Positions 13,101 to 24,752 of a DNA stretch of 64,000 bases are shown here, one piece after another. The DNA comes from Thunnus maccoyii. Its lineage: Eukaryota > Chordata > Actinopteri > Scombriformes > Scombridae. The DNA lies in NCBI RefSeq assembly GCF_910596095.1, contig NC_056535.1, forward strand, positions 20,848,505 through 20,912,504, in the 5' to 3' direction. A program made the position numbers and the translations under genes. Each line of letters opens with the position of its first letter. The first letter of the stretch is position 1. The notes beneath the pieces are model-generated. The model saw only the letters and a program-made list of their open reading frames with translations. It was not told the origin of the DNA and made no database searches.

Positions 13101-15096
13101 GCTATCTTGTTCTCCTGTCAACCTGTGCTGCATTTTAAGATGCTTACTTTCAGTTTAATCTGAGTAAACATTCGAAGACAGGCCGCCTCCTCGTCTGTCT
13201 AGTCTGTCTACCACTGTGTTGTCCCTCATTCTCGCTTAAGACACAATGGCAGCCTGAGAGGCTCGATCTGTGGGAAAACACTGTTGTATGTTTGTGGTGG
13301 GTGTAAATGCAAACTCCTCTTCCTCCAGGTCCAGCCAGCAGATAAGAGTTACGGAAATGGATATGATTAAATAACGAGCTGAGGAACAGATGGGACTAGA
13401 CTATCACTGGTAGTCAGGATAGCCGAGCTTATCCTTGTCAAGGAAACATGATTGGTAATTGGATGGCCGGCTATTGTCGCCTACAAATGAAGGACACTGA
13501 TACTGATGTCTCAGACGTCACAGACACGCTCATGGAAAATTACCCACACTTTAATCTGAAGCTTTGTGCTCAAGTGTATTTTTTGCAGAGTTATTACAGG
13601 GTATTATGGCTGCATTTTAATTAGGCAATGCTAATTATCAGGCGGTAGTTAGTCAGACACAGACGTGCTCAAGGGCCATTGTGTGATGTCTAATATGCTT
13701 GATCTCCCTAAAAATGCATAGTGGAAAGCTTACATGGGCTGAGCATGTTTTCGCAATACTTTCTCCAAGTTCCAAGAAACTAGTATTGCTACACATGCTC
13801 TACTAATCTTTTTTTTTCTTTTGTAAAACTAGAGAAATTGTTCACAACATTATTCTTTTGAAAATGTCTTTTGAAGACAGACACATTCAGGGCCTGGCTC
13901 AGGTTATAAGAGATAACATACAAGGCTCTTTTGACACAAGCAGAGTGTCACAATGTGTCTTAAACACTTCGACGTGAGCCCCTATTTAAAGCCAGTCCTT
14001 CAACAAAGGCAGTCGGAGGTTACAGGGACACGTATGTGAGTGTGATATCTCTTAGAGAAGTGTAAAATGATACTCTTTTCCTGTGTAGTGGATCTCTCAA
14101 AGGTTTTTTTCAGTAAGGGTATTCAGGGAGGGCTCCAAATGATGGAGTAATTATGTCAGAGACTTGACAGTTTTAGAGCAGGATTTTTGGGTAGAGTGTC
14201 TTAAGTATAGGCTATTGCCCTGCAAGTGTTGTTTGCTGTGTGGAAAAATGATAAAACTGAATTTGAAAGTTTCTGTGCTTGTCTTTTACCTATGTATGTA
14301 TGTGTGTGTGTTTATGTGTCTGCAAGTGTGTGCAGGCATCTGTGCACAGATTTTTTTCATGAGTCAATATGATTTTATGTGCATGTCTGTGTATACAGCA
14401 GAGTCTGTTTTTTTACTTGACGAGGAAGTAACAAGCACTTTGTGCCCCGTGAGCTTGGTGCACACCTCCCACACGCCCTTAGGCTCCAGAGGCCCTTGCA
14501 GTGTTTGGTCTGGGGCGGCTCCCTGGCTGATTTACTTCCTGCCAAGGACCACAGCAGTGTGTGTGGAGGACAGCGTTTCCAGGGTTTTGCCGGGAGGCGG
14601 AAAGAAGGCACTGGTAAACTGAGATTTTTGTTTAATTTACAAGACCTTACAACCGTTAATTCTACATTTCATTGCGTCTTCAAACAGAAGCTGCCCATCT
14701 CAGCGACCCCACTGCTCTATAAACTGTTAGCTCACTGAATGTATGAGAAACCTCCAGGACAAAGCACAACCTGTGTTTTAGATGCTAAATCAGAATTACA
14801 CTGTTGAACCAAAGTAAGACCTTGAACATAACCAGCTTCACTTGTTACATGATTTAAAAATAGGTTGTGCAGAAGCGATAACCCATTATTTTTCTGCCGA
14901 GCTGAGGATAATCTGCTGGCTCCAAGATAATTACAGTCCTTATTTGAACTTGACACTGAGTGTTCTTTCCACCCAGAGCTAAATTTACAAAGCAGGGAAG
15001 GTGGCCCAAGTGAAACCTCTATTTTTCTTTTGTTTTGTCTTGGCAGTATCAGAATATGTGATTTTCCATCATTTTCAGTTGTTTTTAGAAATATAA
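7127..15096. other. Long non-coding stretch
   Basis: No gene is supportable. It holds CA/TG-rich patches (about 7555-7580 and 7660-7710) and short open frames (for example 7544-7951, 11308-11640 and 14164-14622) that lack splice sites, domains or plausible composition. AT-rich homeobox-like words occur near 13610-13640 (TTTAATTAGGCAATGCTAATTATC), but I cannot show conservation. The block is best read as intergenic DNA upstream of errfi1. Confidence 0.6.
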
Positions 15097-15560
15097 ATAT
15101 ACAGACTGGTGACAAATTAATCACAAAACAACATAAAGTAGGGTGTTGGGCCACCACGAGCCGTCACATTCAGTGTTGTTTGGCTCTACAGATCTTGAAC
15201 TCTACCAGGGGTATGAACAAAATTCTTCCAAAACATATCGTTTTAGAACAACTTGCTAAAGGACTGCAGTTGAAAATTAGAAATGTCGATTGATGTGTGT
15301 TGTCTTTATAAATAAATTAATGCAATTTTCACTTATCCGGTATTTTGATGGTGTTGGGGAGCACAGTCTACAACATCAATCCAAAATCTCCCATTGTTGT
15401 TCAACTAGGTTGTGATCTGATGGCTGTGAAGGCCTCAGTACATAATTTAACATTATTTTCACACTTGTCACTTTCAGTGACCCCTTTTGCCCTGTATGGA
15501 AGCATCTACATTCGTTATGTATCTACTCATTTGTTCAGGTTTTTCCTTTCATTTGTCTGG
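15097..15560. mobile_element. Decayed fish interspersed repeat
   Basis: The order of words AGACTGGTGACAAATTAA, GTGTTGGGCCACCACGAGCC, GAACTCTACCAGGGGTATG, aattcttccaaaa, GGTTGTGATCTGATG and GTGAAGGCC is typical of a repeat family met often in teleosts. Here it is corrupted and has no intact reading frame. The class is not assigned. Confidence 0.55.
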
Positions 15561-18500
15561 ATATTGTATATTGATACATTACATGAAGCAGTACAATGAT
15601 GCTAATGCAGGATTTTTTTGTATACTATGAACAAATAACTCTAATATACTTGTTGGTGAAGCTGTCTGTCCAGAACTCATTGTTCTTCAATATAATGCCA
15701 TGGTGTGACTTTGCATTAGCTTGTGAGAAAAGGTTTAAATGATGTTGTGGTGCAGATTAGATGGCAGTTTAGTTATTCATCTGGCTTGGCTTTTAGCATG
15801 TAGCCTCAAGGCTCTAACAGTCCTTGTACCACTATGATTGAATTTAGGAGAGCACTGTGTATTTCCACCCACGCCTGGTTCTCTCCCTGGAGCGCCACAT
15901 TTTGCCCCAAACATATGCGTCTGCACAGCCAACCTGCTCGTAGGGAATGGAAAATGGGAGCTGGGCCTCGTCTGCATTCTCCTGAACCAGTAGGCTCGCT
16001 CGTTAAGAGGCTTGTGTGAGCAGTGATCCAGAGCATTTCTGTTGTGAGGAATTAATGTGGCTGCTGCCCAGCACCGGATCAGGTGGCCAGGCTGACTTCA
16101 TCAGGGGCCCTAAATCCATGTGTGAATGAAACAAAAGGCACCCTGACAAAGCACATAATCTGCCTGGAGTGACTCAGCCTCTGTCATCAGCACACATTCA
16201 TACACACTTACACAGACAGACACAAATGGGGAAACAGGACTTGTTCAGCTCATTGACAGTAGTTCATCTGTGGACTTCCACTGCATCCTTCATTACTCGT
16301 GTTTTTCTGTACACTTACTGTACCTAGAGAGCAATGCTTTCTTAACCCTGTGGCTATTGATTTATTCCTATACTGACCTATACTGCATTAGAAGTGCCCC
16401 CTTTGATGGCAAGCCTGCAGATCTCCTTGGTAGACAACCAAACCAGACAACATCTGAAATCTTTATCAGCAGAGCCGAGGGCCCTGGGACCTGCTGTGTG
16501 CTGTGCTTCTAATATCTCCCATGAGAGGGGCTTAACCAGGAAATCAGGGGGAGACTGAACTCCCCCAGCAATCAGTTGTTACTTAAGATTAATAGATTGC
16601 TACATTTAGTAAAGCTTTAACCTTCTGTGCTGCAGGCTGACACCAGGAACACCGGAAACCTGGGATACTCATCGGCCAAATGCCAGAAACTCCTGTTTTG
16701 GCCGTTTGAAATACAATACAGGCATTACTTCGTGGAAACAGGTATCATGTATTTCTTCATGATACCCTTTAGGATTCAGTAATGCAGCCAGAACAGAAAA
16801 TGAAAATGTAGGCAGAAGATAACTGATGTTCTGTACACTGAATATTAGTTGTGGGACCAAATGTGCCGGAAACAAGGCATATTAGGAACCGTTTTCCATC
16901 TGTGTCAGTCAATTCTGTAGAGCTCCAGTGGAGCAGCCTGTGTACGGAGTTGGCTCTGAACCAGCAGCTGGAGAGAGTCGAACCAGCGTGACGTTCTCCA
17001 TCACACCACAGCTGTCGTTTTCACAGCTTCTCCCCAAACATCAGACACCAATGAGAGTGTTTGTGTGGGTGTCTGCGTATGTGAATTTGTGTGACTGTGA
17101 GTGCATTCTCTTCACTATTTCAGAAAATCAAAAGGAAGAAGAATTATTACAGCATGTTACCAGTGAACTAATAATAATAATCAGCCATCGTAATTACAAA
17201 CAAAACTTTGATTCAGTCTCAGTCATAGGATATGCTCGCCAGGAACTCCCCCGGTCTATGTCTAAAGCAATCCTCAGGTCCTGGAGACTAAACACACCCT
17301 GTCATCATCAAGGAGGCGGACTGGCTCGCTTCACCTATTACTAACAGCAGGCTGCGGCTGTACTTGAACCACTCAACATAACAATGTTGAGGAATGATGC
17401 AATGATGACTCGCTATTGCTGCTTTTGATTATATTGTGCACCAAAATAGAAAAATACCTGTGTGTGAGACAATTTACCCTAAAATCCCTCCATTTCCCAG
17501 AAGCCTTTGTACCAATAAAGGAAGTGATTAATAACTTAGGCAGCTGGAGGACTCTCAGGAGCTTGGTATGGCTAACAAGTAGAAAATGTGCTTTAATATG
17601 GTCGTATTTACATTGTAGTGAGAGATGACAGACCCGTTGCCTGGGGATTTGTGTTTTGTTTCCACGACAGGAGCCAAGTGTGTGTGGGTCTGCCAGATGA
17701 AACCACCATCCAGCAGTAATACATGACGATGTGTCAGCCTGAGCCTCGTTTGTGAGGCTCACAGCTGCACCGGCTGGACGCACAGCTCATCTGCAGTGTG
17801 AACCACGAGGGCGGGAAACAGTCACATTGAAATGAAAAGTGTATTCTTTCTGTGGGCTACTGTCCACACACTGTGTGTGTGTGAACAACAGGCACTGACT
17901 CACATTCATAGACTCACAGTAATTTAAGTTATTTACTGTATTTAGCACCTTTCTGGAGCAAAATTAATACATAAAAACAAGTCAAATCATTTTTGTCATA
18001 TTAATATTATAAATCTATATTTTCTCATTTATTCCAAGTGGTATCTAGCCATGGAGATAGTTTTACTTGTATTTGCCAAAATTTATGTCCATCTCTGAGG
18101 TTTCTGCCACCACCCCAAATACAATAGAGGAGAATTGATAGGGTTGAAATTCACAAGGTCCACTGACTTGCTTGGTTATACTGGAGCTTTCAACCACATC
18201 TGGCCCTCATGAGCAGATGGGGTTTGATGGAGGATGCCAGAGACCATCACTGCTGAACCGAGACAGGAGTTCGATCTCTTCCCTACATATGACCAACCTG
18301 TCGTCATGTGACCAAAATTCCATACTTATATCACATGATGACATCTAAATCATCTCCATGACAACTAAACAAACCCCCTGATAAGACATTTTTGTCCAAC
18401 AGCAGCATGTTTGACAAAAAATAACAACAACATGCTCCACTGACTCTGAATAACCTCACTGTGAACACTTTTCATTGGAGCTACATTTAATCCCAATGTC

Positions 18501-19528
18501 AACTGTTCAGATCTGTGGTTTGTCACCAGTATGGGGACATTAATTCTGCAACGACACATTGCTGCTGTGCTTTTTAAAAATTTTTCATTGCTTTTAGCAC
18601 CAAAATCTAAATTCCATTCACCTCCATTGCATTGGAGTTGAGACAGATATCTCAAGATATCTGCAGACTAAACAAAAAACATTGCATGGCCAGATATGAT
18701 TACGGTTAAGTGAAAAAAACTTTTAGTAATGTGGGTGAACTACTTAAGGTTCCAACAGGTTGCTCATAATGTCCAAATGAAGACAGTTGCAGGTTACCTC
18801 AGATTTTTGATCCCCTTCCATTTTTAATCTAGATCTAAGGACAGACAGAAAACCAGTCTTTTGTTCAAATGAAAAATGTAAACAAAGCAAATACAAACAC
18901 AAGTATAACACCTATTCACTGAACTCTTTTAACAGGCTTGACGTCACCTTACTACAAAACTCAACCTTTTGCTGCTGTGTTTATATCAGTATGAACTTTG
19001 GTCGCAGGCTGAATATGCATGTAATTTAATTACCTCAGCAGGCAGGGGCAATCAATGCTGTGACCTCCAGAGTGAATAAATCATTTACAGTGATGATAAA
19101 GAAGGGTTTTTTTTGTGCCTTGCTTCCAACTAAACTCCATCCTTCCGGTTGGTAAGGGATTCATAGTAATCAGCTGAGAGACTGTAGCGTCACTTTATAA
19201 GTATACCAGTGTGTTGGAGCGTGAACCACAAAGGGAAATTCCTTTCTGCTCCAAGTGCAGCTGAGAGGAAAGTGAGCTGAAGGTGTCATTTTTCTTTTCT
19301 TGGTTTTTTGGGGGATATTTTGGATAGAGCTCAGCATGAGTCATGAGGCAGAACCAAAGAAAAAGAACAGTCATTTTTCCTGAGAAGGATATCCTCTGTG
19401 ATACAAGTTCTTTCATCTGCCATCTCAAACTCACATCAGAGCTGCCTCTGGCTGTGGTTGCTTATCTCCCTCCCTGACTAACTTTATAAGGAAGTTCCTG
19501 TGAGTGATGACATCACGACGTGGCTCAC
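15561..19528. other. Non-coding stretch, nothing recognised
   Basis: Frames are closed throughout and no splice-bounded open segment, RNA gene or repeat with clear ends was found. Several short open frames exist, as expected by chance. Confidence 0.55.
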
Positions 19529-19586
19529 AGGCAGGGAGGGGAGGGGAGGGGAGGGGAAGGGAGAGGAGGGGAAGGGGAAGGGGGGA
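19529..19586 (+). repeat. G-rich (GGGGA)n tract, quadruplex-prone
   Basis: About 58 bases consist almost only of G and A, with at least nine G-runs of three or more separated by single A or short spacers. The + strand meets the usual G3+N1-7 pattern for an intramolecular quadruplex several times over. It lies about 2.3 kb upstream of the inferred errfi1 start. Confidence 0.85.
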
Positions 19587-21743
19587 TAGTTTGGACATGA
19601 AGGTTATTTAACCTAGTGAATGTGTCTGTTTGGTGGAAACAGATTCAGTTAAGAAAAGCTGAATGCTAGATTTAGGAATACACATAGATACATGCTTTTT
19701 GAACTGGATTTGATTATATTTGCATTTCTCCCACTTTTGAAATCTTACCTTTTCCAGATAAATCTTTCCAAGTCAGTATTGCCTGCACCATCTGTCACAT
19801 TAAACTTTAAATTGTCACTTGTAAATCTCTGTCAACTGTAAATCTCACCTTGTAGAAAGTTCACCCCCTCCCCTCCCCCTGCTGGTCACAACTGGCCCAG
19901 AGGAATCCCAGAAATGTGCTTGAAATTATAAAGGGGGATTAGAGAGAGCCTGGTCCATGAAGGGGCCAAATATGTAATGATAAGCCTTTTGGGTTTGGGG
20001 GGCCCCTTGCCCAAGCTGTAAAGGATTTACGAACTCAGGGACAAGAACACTCTGTTCTCTCTGTGCACCTCTGCTTTCTGCCACTATTGATTCAACACTC
20101 GAGTTGTTTGTAGCTTTTGTATTGCTGTGTTTGGATAGTGTGCATGTCAGTGTTGGGTTTGTTTAGCCCAGTTTGGTTAGGTGACATAGTTAATACAACA
20201 CCACTTAAGGTCTAAGTAGTTACTGGAAGCAGAGAGTGTGTGAGATTGTCTCCCACCTCCCAGATTATAGCCTACATATATTACCCTAAACTGAAACAAA
20301 ATAGTCTACAGTATGTATTTCAATCCTGTATCATAGGCTACCTAAATACATTGTGTTTAAGTGAACATTATGTCAGGTAAACAGAGGAAAGGTTCAGCTA
20401 AAGAAAATGCCTCGGGTGATCTGATAAGCGAGTAACTAAACAATCTGGGCTCCATTCAGCTGGCAGCAGGGTTTGTGCAGATAAGAGTGTTTCTTTGCCT
20501 GCTGTCTGTGTTATCTACCCTGGAGCCATCCCCATTACTCCTCCTGTCCCCATGCAGATCTGCAGCCTGTGTACTTGTTGTTTATGAGGCCATGCAGGAG
20601 ACACATTTTAAGAAAATACAGGTAATGCAATAGGATGTTTTGAAAGGCTAAGCTTCATGTTATAATTCTCACTTTGATGCTGCAAAGGCTGCAAAGAAAT
20701 AGTGCAAACAGTATTCTGTCAAACATCAAACAGGAATTGAGTGGGATCAACTAATATTATGAATAATATAAACTCAATTTGTCATTTCTAGTTTTCATTT
20801 CAGAATGTATAAACATGAATTCTCCTGTCTTGAAATAATGAGTTATATGGATGGTGAGAGTTCACTCAACTCTTTAAATTAAGTTTCTGAAGAAACATCA
20901 TCAGCATATTAACAGACTTCCCAGCATTCATTGTTTGAGAGTAAAAACTCTCTTTTTTGTTTGTCGTTTGAAGAAAACATACATGATTGGAACTTGCTGT
21001 GTGTCTAAAATACATGTTAAGATCAGTCATGGTTGTTTCTTCTTCATAATAATGAAAACAATGCTAACCACGATGAAAGTTAAGTGTCGATTTCAGTCTC
21101 CACCCCCTCAGCTAGATGTACTACATACATTATATCTGTTGCATTGCTTATCTGTTTATAACAATGTTAAACTATATTGTCCCTGTTAATTGATTGAACA
21201 TTTGTTGATTCAACTTAATACTTTATATTTACTGAGCTTAATATCTCCAGTTGAGTTAACTTTTCTGAGTTCAACGTAGTTGGTTTTACATTTTGAAAAC
21301 TCATGAGACAACTTTGAACTTATATTAAACTTAAATTCAGTTAAGTCACACTTTTAAGGCAGCAGGGGGACTTAGTTGCACCAGTTTAATATGCTACAGA
21401 TACGGAATCAACATAACTTTTCTGTGAAATGAGCTGCAAGCATGTACAGAACAAGCCCATCTCCTTGAGCTCTGATCGACTACTCACAGAGCTGCTGCAT
21501 GTCTAATAGTTGAGGTGTTTACTGCACACTGCATGTCCCCCCATCCCACTGGAACAGTTAATCAGCTGACTGTATCTTTGTGTTCACACCTGCTCTGTCC
21601 TCTGAGGTTAAAAGCAGATAAATAAAGCACTGCAGACTTTGATCACATCGAGTTAACTTATGCTTTTAAATGAGGGCTGTGTATATATGTGCAAGGGTGA
21701 TTCTGCAATGCATGTGCAGTCAGCCTGTCCTGCTGCACGTACA

Positions 21744-21747
<4 letters not shown>
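19587..21747. other. Non-coding upstream flank of errfi1
   Basis: No coding sequence was seen. Near-repeats of TTGATTCAACTTAAT and GAGTTAACTT occur around 21205-21310, suggesting an old AT-rich repeat. The last part (about 21,560-21,747) adjoins the promoter. Confidence 0.5.

Positions 21748-21788
<41 letters not shown>
21748..21788. repeat. (AG)20 microsatellite upstream of errfi1 TATA
   Basis: A near-perfect AG run of 41 bases ends 68 bases before the TATA-like box at 21857. GAGA-type tracts near promoters are often nucleosome-poor. Any role here is inference. Confidence 0.95.
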
Positions 21789-21791
<3 letters not shown>

Positions 21792-21886
21792 GGGCTGTGC
21801 CTTTAAGGGCAAGTGTGCAAGGCGGAGTCAGAGCGTCTCTGTAGTGTGGTGGAGCCTATAAGACATTGCTCACTACAATACAAGAC
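21789..21886 (+). promoter_or_regulatory. Likely errfi1 core promoter (TATA-like)
   Basis: A TATAAG motif lies at 21857-21862, about 30 bases upstream of where a transcript would need to begin for the donor at 22077/22078 to close a first exon. GGGCAAGTGTGCAAGGCGGAG lies just upstream. The call rests on the TATA-like word, its distance to a good donor site (TTAG|GTGAGTTG) and its position 2.9 kb upstream of the errfi1 start codon. The start site is not measured. Confidence 0.45.
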
Positions 21887-22077
21887 TTATCTAAAAGTGT
21901 CACATTATAGCCAGAGCGCCACCAATTCGCTGGCGTCCTTCCTGATACAATAGAGACCTGAAGACTTACAGACTCAAATCAACCCCCCCACCCCCCAAAA
22001 GAAAGTGAGGAGCTATATTTGACCAAAGAGGACTCACGAGGGGTCAGTCAGCGGAGGAGAAGTGCGAGGTGATTTAG
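21887..22077 (+). other. errfi1: Likely non-coding first exon of errfi1
   Basis: The segment runs from the predicted start site below the TATA-like box to a strong donor (GTGAGTTG at 22078). Mammalian ERRFI1 also has an untranslated first exon followed by a long first intron, so the arrangement fits. The intron would run to the acceptor TGTGTTACAG ending at 24673. The exact 5' end is unknown. Confidence 0.45.
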
Positions 22078-23311
22078 GTGAGTTGAGAAAGTAATTAGAA
22101 ATGTGTGCTGTTGGCTTCTGTATGAGCCCATGTCTGTGTCTAGTCACTAGTGTTTTGTATGTGGGTGCCAGCACGACATAGACAGACGCTGATTGATGTC
22201 ACTTCAGGTCCTGTTGAGATCATGTGTGTGTTATATATCTTGTTTTTGCTTTTGACGCATAGAGCCATGTAGAGGAGAAATAGTCTTTAAACCGAAGTCG
22301 AGAAGATTTAAAATGTTCTGATAAAACAAACCAGAAACTGGGAACACATTTGCCAACATTTACCAGGTTTACAATCTTTTACAATCAATCTAAAATTGGA
22401 AGATGTTTCCTATCCCTTTTATATATGCTTTCAACTTGCAAGACTAGCCTATAACCTGCTTTGATTCTTCGATTTTACTTATATCAGTTTTGATCTTTTC
22501 CGCTCACACAAAAAGGAAAATTACAATTCATTCTGTATCATCATTACATGTCCTGGCCAAAGAGCTGACTTGTGTGTTGTGGTGTGAGTCACCTGCCTGC
22601 TAGAGGGCTTTTAACCATTATTATCTCAGTCCGGTAAAGTGAGGGGGTGTGCGCGCTGTTTGCTTGCCGCACAGGTAGAGCGGGTATGGTTGCTCGGAAA
22701 CCGCTGCAGGGGTGTCATGAGCGGGGTGTGAACTCCTTCTTTCAAGGTCTGTGTGTGACTACTACTAGAGCTATCAACAGCTAAGCTATCTGCTGATGTT
22801 TTACATCACTGCTGACACAGCCAGACCTCCTCCTTTTTTTTTTCTCCTAGCACCCATGGGCCCTGTTTGGTCCTCACACACTCTGCTTCTCTGCACCTAT
22901 TGTGTAAACACAGAAGTCAAACTTGACCATAAAAAAGAGCCACATTGTCTGGTCAAATGATCTGAATTAAGTGACTTACAGAATTCCTCCTGCAGAGGGT
23001 TAATGCTCTGCATGACTACACATCATTTGTTTTAATCCTGTTGCCTGTAAATGCTCCTATGGTTAACTGCCAGGATGAACTGTCTTTGCACCTGTTGCAA
23101 GAGGAAGCACAAGCCCCTGGGGGTTCATTATCAAGGATCATGTTGCTTCCCGTCCCCGCCGAACCGAATCGACGGCCCTGGCAGGGGGATTGCATGCCTT
23201 GTTGGGCAGTTTGGCTCAGGCTGATGCCCCAGGCTTCCTGTTGTTTTAGAGCTTTGTTTCTCACCAGCTGTCAGGGCAGCACATAAATATGGCTCATAGG
23301 AGACCAGGAGC

Positions 23312-23355
23312 GAGAGAGAGAGAGAGAGGGGGGGGGGGGGGGGGGGGGGGGGGGG
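23312..23355 (+). repeat. (GA)8 followed by 28 consecutive G
   Basis: In intron 1 of errfi1 a GA run (23312-23327) turns directly into an unbroken run of 28 G (23328-23355). Such a run is prone to sequencing and assembly length error and to quadruplex formation. Confidence 0.95.
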
Positions 23356-24752
23356 CGTGTTCTTCTCAGTCATCAGTCCTGCATTATAAGGAGGACAGCA
23401 TGACTCTGGGTGTGCGTGAACCTCATTTGTGGTCTCCAGAAGAGTTGACCAACAAGGTTATGGATGCACCTGTTTTCCTGCATTCTGAAAAATCAGATTG
23501 ATAGTGTTAAGACTACCGCTAGTGAGCTGACGTTGTTTGGGGATTTACTGCAACAAGGCACGGCTGGCGTCACAGTGAACATAGACATACTCAGATACAC
23601 TTGCTTTAAAGTATAAAGGCTCTCTGTACTTATACTTTCTACACTTTTTCTCTAGAGATTGTGACATACTGAACAGGTTAATCCAGTAAAATCAGATCAC
23701 ATTTTGCCTGCAGTGTATTTCTGACCCCAGAAATATCAATATGCTGCCAGGTTTCCTTCTCTCTGAATATTGTATACATTGTTTACTCAGCCCTGACACA
23801 TACTTGACATGACACAAACATTCAGGTCATTTGACATGAGGAGTTCTTGCAACATCAGGTACATCTCTGGTAACAGGAGGAGCCCCTTCCTCTGCTGTTC
23901 AGGCCAAGCGAGATTGCAGCACTGAAGCACACAGTCAAGTTTTAAAATATACTGTTAACTTATTAGAGTAGAGGGAAAGTTTGTAGGAACAGAAATCTGA
24001 AAGTTTGTTAATTGGTCAACACCTAAAACTGTTATGTTAAACTTATAAAGACTCTGACTCATGGACTATAGAAACACAAAAGCTTTTGAAAAGTCACTGT
24101 TGGGCTTTGCATTTATTTATCAATCTGCACCTTAAATAAGTCAAAGAAGTCAAAATTTAAGCACCCATTGATCTTACTTTTTCCATGTCAGAAAATTAAT
24201 ACATAACCAATGTGTCCACATCCAATCTTGCTTGACAAAAAACAATCTGTGCAATAAAACAACATTTTTTTAGAAGAAGAGCTTTATTAGGGACTTTTAT
24301 TCTTATGTATCAGTTTCACTCTGACTAGAATATAATGAATGACCGATTGCTCTGTCCTCAGGGTGTCATGTCAAACTGAGCTTTGGTCATTCCTCTGTTA
24401 TAAAAGATTGTTGCCTCATCTCCTCACAGAAAAAGAAATTCACATTGACCAGGTCATAACTACCTGGGCAGCAGAGAGGGGGGAGATTTCTGTTATTTGC
24501 TTTCTATTCTAATATCAGTATTGTCTTTCTTTCCTGGCTTCCCCTGAGTATGTTGGCTCTGCTTTCAGAGAGTATTTTTCAGTGTGCCACTAGATGTTCT
24601 GTTTCTCTTCATCTGCTTTTGCTTTCAGCCTCCTTTCACTGTCATTCATGGCTGTGTTTTGGCTGTGTTACAGGTACACCAGAAGTAGGGGCAGCCAGCC
24701 GGGGCGATCTGAGTGTTTCCTGGCTTTGATGCGACCCGAGTGTGCCTGGAGC

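Noticed and set aside
14164-14622. 152-codon open frame on the + strand
   Set aside because: It contains a TG-rich low-complexity core and overlaps equally long frames in other phases. No exon signals are seen.
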